64,000 bases of DNA, taken from Citromicrobium sp. Its GTDB lineage: Bacteria; Pseudomonadota; Alphaproteobacteria; Sphingomonadales; Sphingomonadaceae. This document shows, in pieces, positions 62,800-64,000 of this stretch; the first letter of the stretch is position 1, and the number at the start of each line of letters is the position of its first letter. Under the pieces are notes generated by a model. That model did not search any database, was not told the origin of the DNA, and saw only the letters and a program-made list of their open reading frames with translations. A program made the position numbers and the translations under genes. The stretch spans positions 27,968 to 91,967 of the forward strand of contig PBYQ01000009.1 of assembly GCA_002729695.1 (NCBI GenBank), written 5' to 3'.

Positions 62800-63233
62800 G
62801 CGGGGCCTCCCAGAGTTGCGATGAGCGCCAAGATTGCGAGCGCGATCAGGGCGAGGCTGTAGGCGAGGAACAGCAGGAAACGAACCGAAACGATGTTGAC
62901 CATCGCCTGCCAGACCGAATGGACGATCCGCAAGCCCACATAGATCCACGCCAGCAGCACCGCGAGCGGGCTGGGAGCGAGGATCGCGAGGATGACGACT
63001 GTGGCGTAGAACAGCGTGGGCTGTTCCATCAGGTGCGCGTAGTTGTGCGCTTTCCAGTTGATCTTGTCGGGGAGGACGCCTTCGAGGTTTTGTCCGCGCC
63101 CACCGCGCGGCGCGTTCTTCAGTCCGCCGCCGACTTTCGCCATGGCGGGCAGGCGGGTCAGTGCCATCCAGAGCATCATGACCAGTGACCATGCGACGAG
63201 CACCGCTGCCGGTGCGAGCATTTGGGCCTGCAT
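62796..63233 (-). CDS. MAPEG-family membrane protein, copy 1
   Basis: A second 145-residue MAPEG protein, starting MQAQMLAPAAVLVAWSLVMM. It shares the patch WKAHNYAHLMEQPTLFYA and the AWIYVGLRIVHS block with the neighbouring copy. Helices are at about residues 7-30, 68-90, 95-118 and 125-142. The start overlaps nothing upstream; the two copies are one operon. Bacterial MAPEG proteins are poorly characterised; glutathione-dependent peroxidase or transferase activity is a guess from the family. Confidence 0.87.
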   Translation of the reverse strand: MQAQMLAPAAVLVAWSLVMMLWMALTRLPAMAKVGGGLKNAPRGGRGQNLEGVLPDKINWKAHNYAHLMEQPTLFYATVVILAILAPSPLAVLLAWIYVGLRIVHSVWQAMVNIVSVRFLLFLAYSLALIALAILALIATLGGPA

Positions 63234-63290
63234 TTTTCCCCTCCCTTTAATCAGTTTTCGATCAAAACCTACATTTGCAGGCCTGTCGCG

Positions 63291-63953
63291 TCAATCTGCG
63301 TTGCCCTCGTCGCGATAGAGCCGCTCCAGCCGGTAATAGCCGCCCATCCCGTCGCGCCCCTCGCGCCGCCAGCCGGGCTGTGCAGCCACTTCGGCAGCGA
63401 CATCGGGTAGGTCGAGCCGGGGGGCGACGTGAAACTGCTTAAGCCACCACTTCAGGACCCGCGCGCCCAGCGTCTCGCGCGCGCTGTAGCTGCCGAAATC
63501 GACCACGTGCAGCGATCCGCCCGGCGCGACCAGCGTCGCGGCATGGCGCATCGCGCGCTCCCAGTCGGGGATCATCGAGATCGAATAGGACAAGATCACC
63601 CGCTCGAATGTCGGGCGGCCCAGCATCGCGCGGGCATCGAACTGGCGCGCATCGGCCGGCGCGAGGATCGCGCTGGTACCCAGCTTGGCCTGCGCACTGC
63701 TGAGCATTTCCGCCGAAATATCGATCCCGAACAGCCTCGTGCCGGGGTAGGCGTGCTGCACCTTGGCAAGGTTGCGCCCCGTGCCGCAGGCGATTTCCAG
63801 CACGCCGTCGCCGGACGCGCAATTCAACCCACGGATCAGATCGTCGCGCCCGAACAGGTAGTACTTGCGCGTGACGTCGTAGATGTACTTCTGCCCGCGA
63901 TAGATCGAATCCATCAGCGCGGCGTGATCGTGATTGCCCCCCGCGTCGGCCAT
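63291..63953 (-). CDS. btaB: Betaine-lipid synthesis N-methyltransferase (BtaB-like)
   Basis: BtaB adds three methyl groups to diacylglycerylhomoserine to make the phosphorus-free lipid DGTS. The 220-residue SAM methyltransferase has motif I VLEIACGTGRN at residues 51-61 and FGIDISAEML. The family-typical start, DSIYRGQKYIYDVTRKYYLF followed by GRDDLI, and the C-terminal LKQFHVAPRLDLPD match BtaB of Rhodobacter as I remember it. ATG 63953 overlaps the stop of a preceding gene whose last residues fit BtaA. Betaine lipids replace phospholipids when phosphate is scarce. Confidence 0.85.
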   Translation of the reverse strand: MADAGGNHDHAALMDSIYRGQKYIYDVTRKYYLFGRDDLIRGLNCASGDGVLEIACGTGRNLAKVQHAYPGTRLFGIDISAEMLSSAQAKLGTSAILAPADARQFDARAMLGRPTFERVILSYSISMIPDWERAMRHAATLVAPGGSLHVVDFGSYSARETLGARVLKWWLKQFHVAPRLDLPDVAAEVAAQPGWRREGRDGMGGYYRLERLYRDEGNAD

Positions 63954-64000
63954 CACGTCAGCTCGTAAAGGTGCACGCCGCCGTAGATCGAGCTGCGATC
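63953..64000 (-). CDS. btaA: C-terminal end of a probable BtaA (cut by window edge)
   Basis: The last 15 codons before a TGA read DRSSIYGGVHLYELT. BtaA (diacylglycerol 3-amino-3-carboxypropyl transferase, DUF3419) ends with an S-x-I-Y-G-G-x-H-L-Y-type segment in homologs, and the gene is placed directly upstream of btaB with 1-base overlap. The rest lies outside the window, so the name rests on this short tail and on context. Confidence 0.65.
   Translation of the reverse strand, partial: DRSSIYGGVHLYELT

Noticed and set aside
1..64000. CRISPR array, prophage, insertion sequence or restriction system
   Set aside because: No regularly spaced direct repeats, integrase, transposase, methylase-restriction pair or toxin-antitoxin pair was recognised in any frame.

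Overview
The window is a gene-dense, high-GC stretch of an alphaproteobacterial chromosome, most likely from the Sphingomonadales and probably an Erythrobacteraceae member. The pointers are the alphaproteobacterial order frr-uppS-cdsA-dxr-rseP-bamA-ompH-fabZ, a MipZ division-site ATPase, the ccmCDEFGHI run, a sigma-EcfG-type promoter before a CsbD-like stress gene, and the absence of lpxD and lpxA from the bamA-fabZ interval, as expected in bacteria that use glycosphingolipids instead of LPS. I saw no insertion sequence, prophage, integrase, CRISPR array or rRNA. Most of the window is core genome.

Layout. 1-8.7 kb (+): ribosome recycling, isoprenoid and phospholipid synthesis, envelope proteolysis, outer-membrane assembly, fatty-acid dehydration and L31. 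8.9-11 kb: a 2-oxoglutarate oxygenase (-), tRNA-His and an amino-acid dehydrogenase. 11-16 kb (+): cytochrome c maturation. 16.1-19.4 kb (+): potassium uptake and K+/H+ antiport. 19.4-24.8 kb (-): dapF, mtaB, ftsY and ispZ, preceded by a GGDEF-EAL protein. 25-31 kb: EVE protein, CsbD protein, a TPP enzyme, a lysophospholipid-type MFS transporter, pgsA and a diguanylate cyclase. 31-34.8 kb (-): mipZ, oxyR, a cupin and rnd. 35-40.2 kb (+): aspS, acpP, fabF, mltG, a 2H-phosphoesterase protein and tRNA-Met. 40.3-45.9 kb: a desaturase (-) and an iron-uptake cassette (+). 45.9-53.4 kb (-): a DbpA-type helicase, then a run that reads cysD-cysNC-cysQ-dehydratase-formylglycine-generating enzyme in transcription order. 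53.7-57.5 kb (-): a TonB-dependent receptor and a beta-propeller phytase. 57.9-64 kb: a small secreted protein, a CitE-like lyase, an enoyl-CoA hydratase, a phosphatase, trxB, two tandem MAPEG proteins, btaB and the last codons of a probable btaA.

How genes work together. The first block builds the envelope: UppS makes the lipid carrier, CdsA and PgsA feed phosphatidylglycerol, and RseP, BamA and OmpH handle outer-membrane proteins. The right half is about nutrient capture: siderophore-iron (receptor, membrane protein, PepSY reductase), sulfate activation (CysD, CysNC, CysQ) apparently co-transcribed with a periplasmic sulfatase-activating enzyme, and phosphate (phytase with its receptor, plus betaine-lipid genes that spare phospholipid).

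Three families of inverted-repeat elements (about 90-120 bp) sit between genes. One of them supplies the translation start and first codons of ispZ, so that the start codon lies in the loop of the repeat hairpin. The other observations I rate highest are an EF-hand loop inside OmpH, the formylglycine-generating lipoprotein in a sulfate-assimilation run, and the EcfG promoter. I did not find a clearly new multi-gene defence or mobile system.
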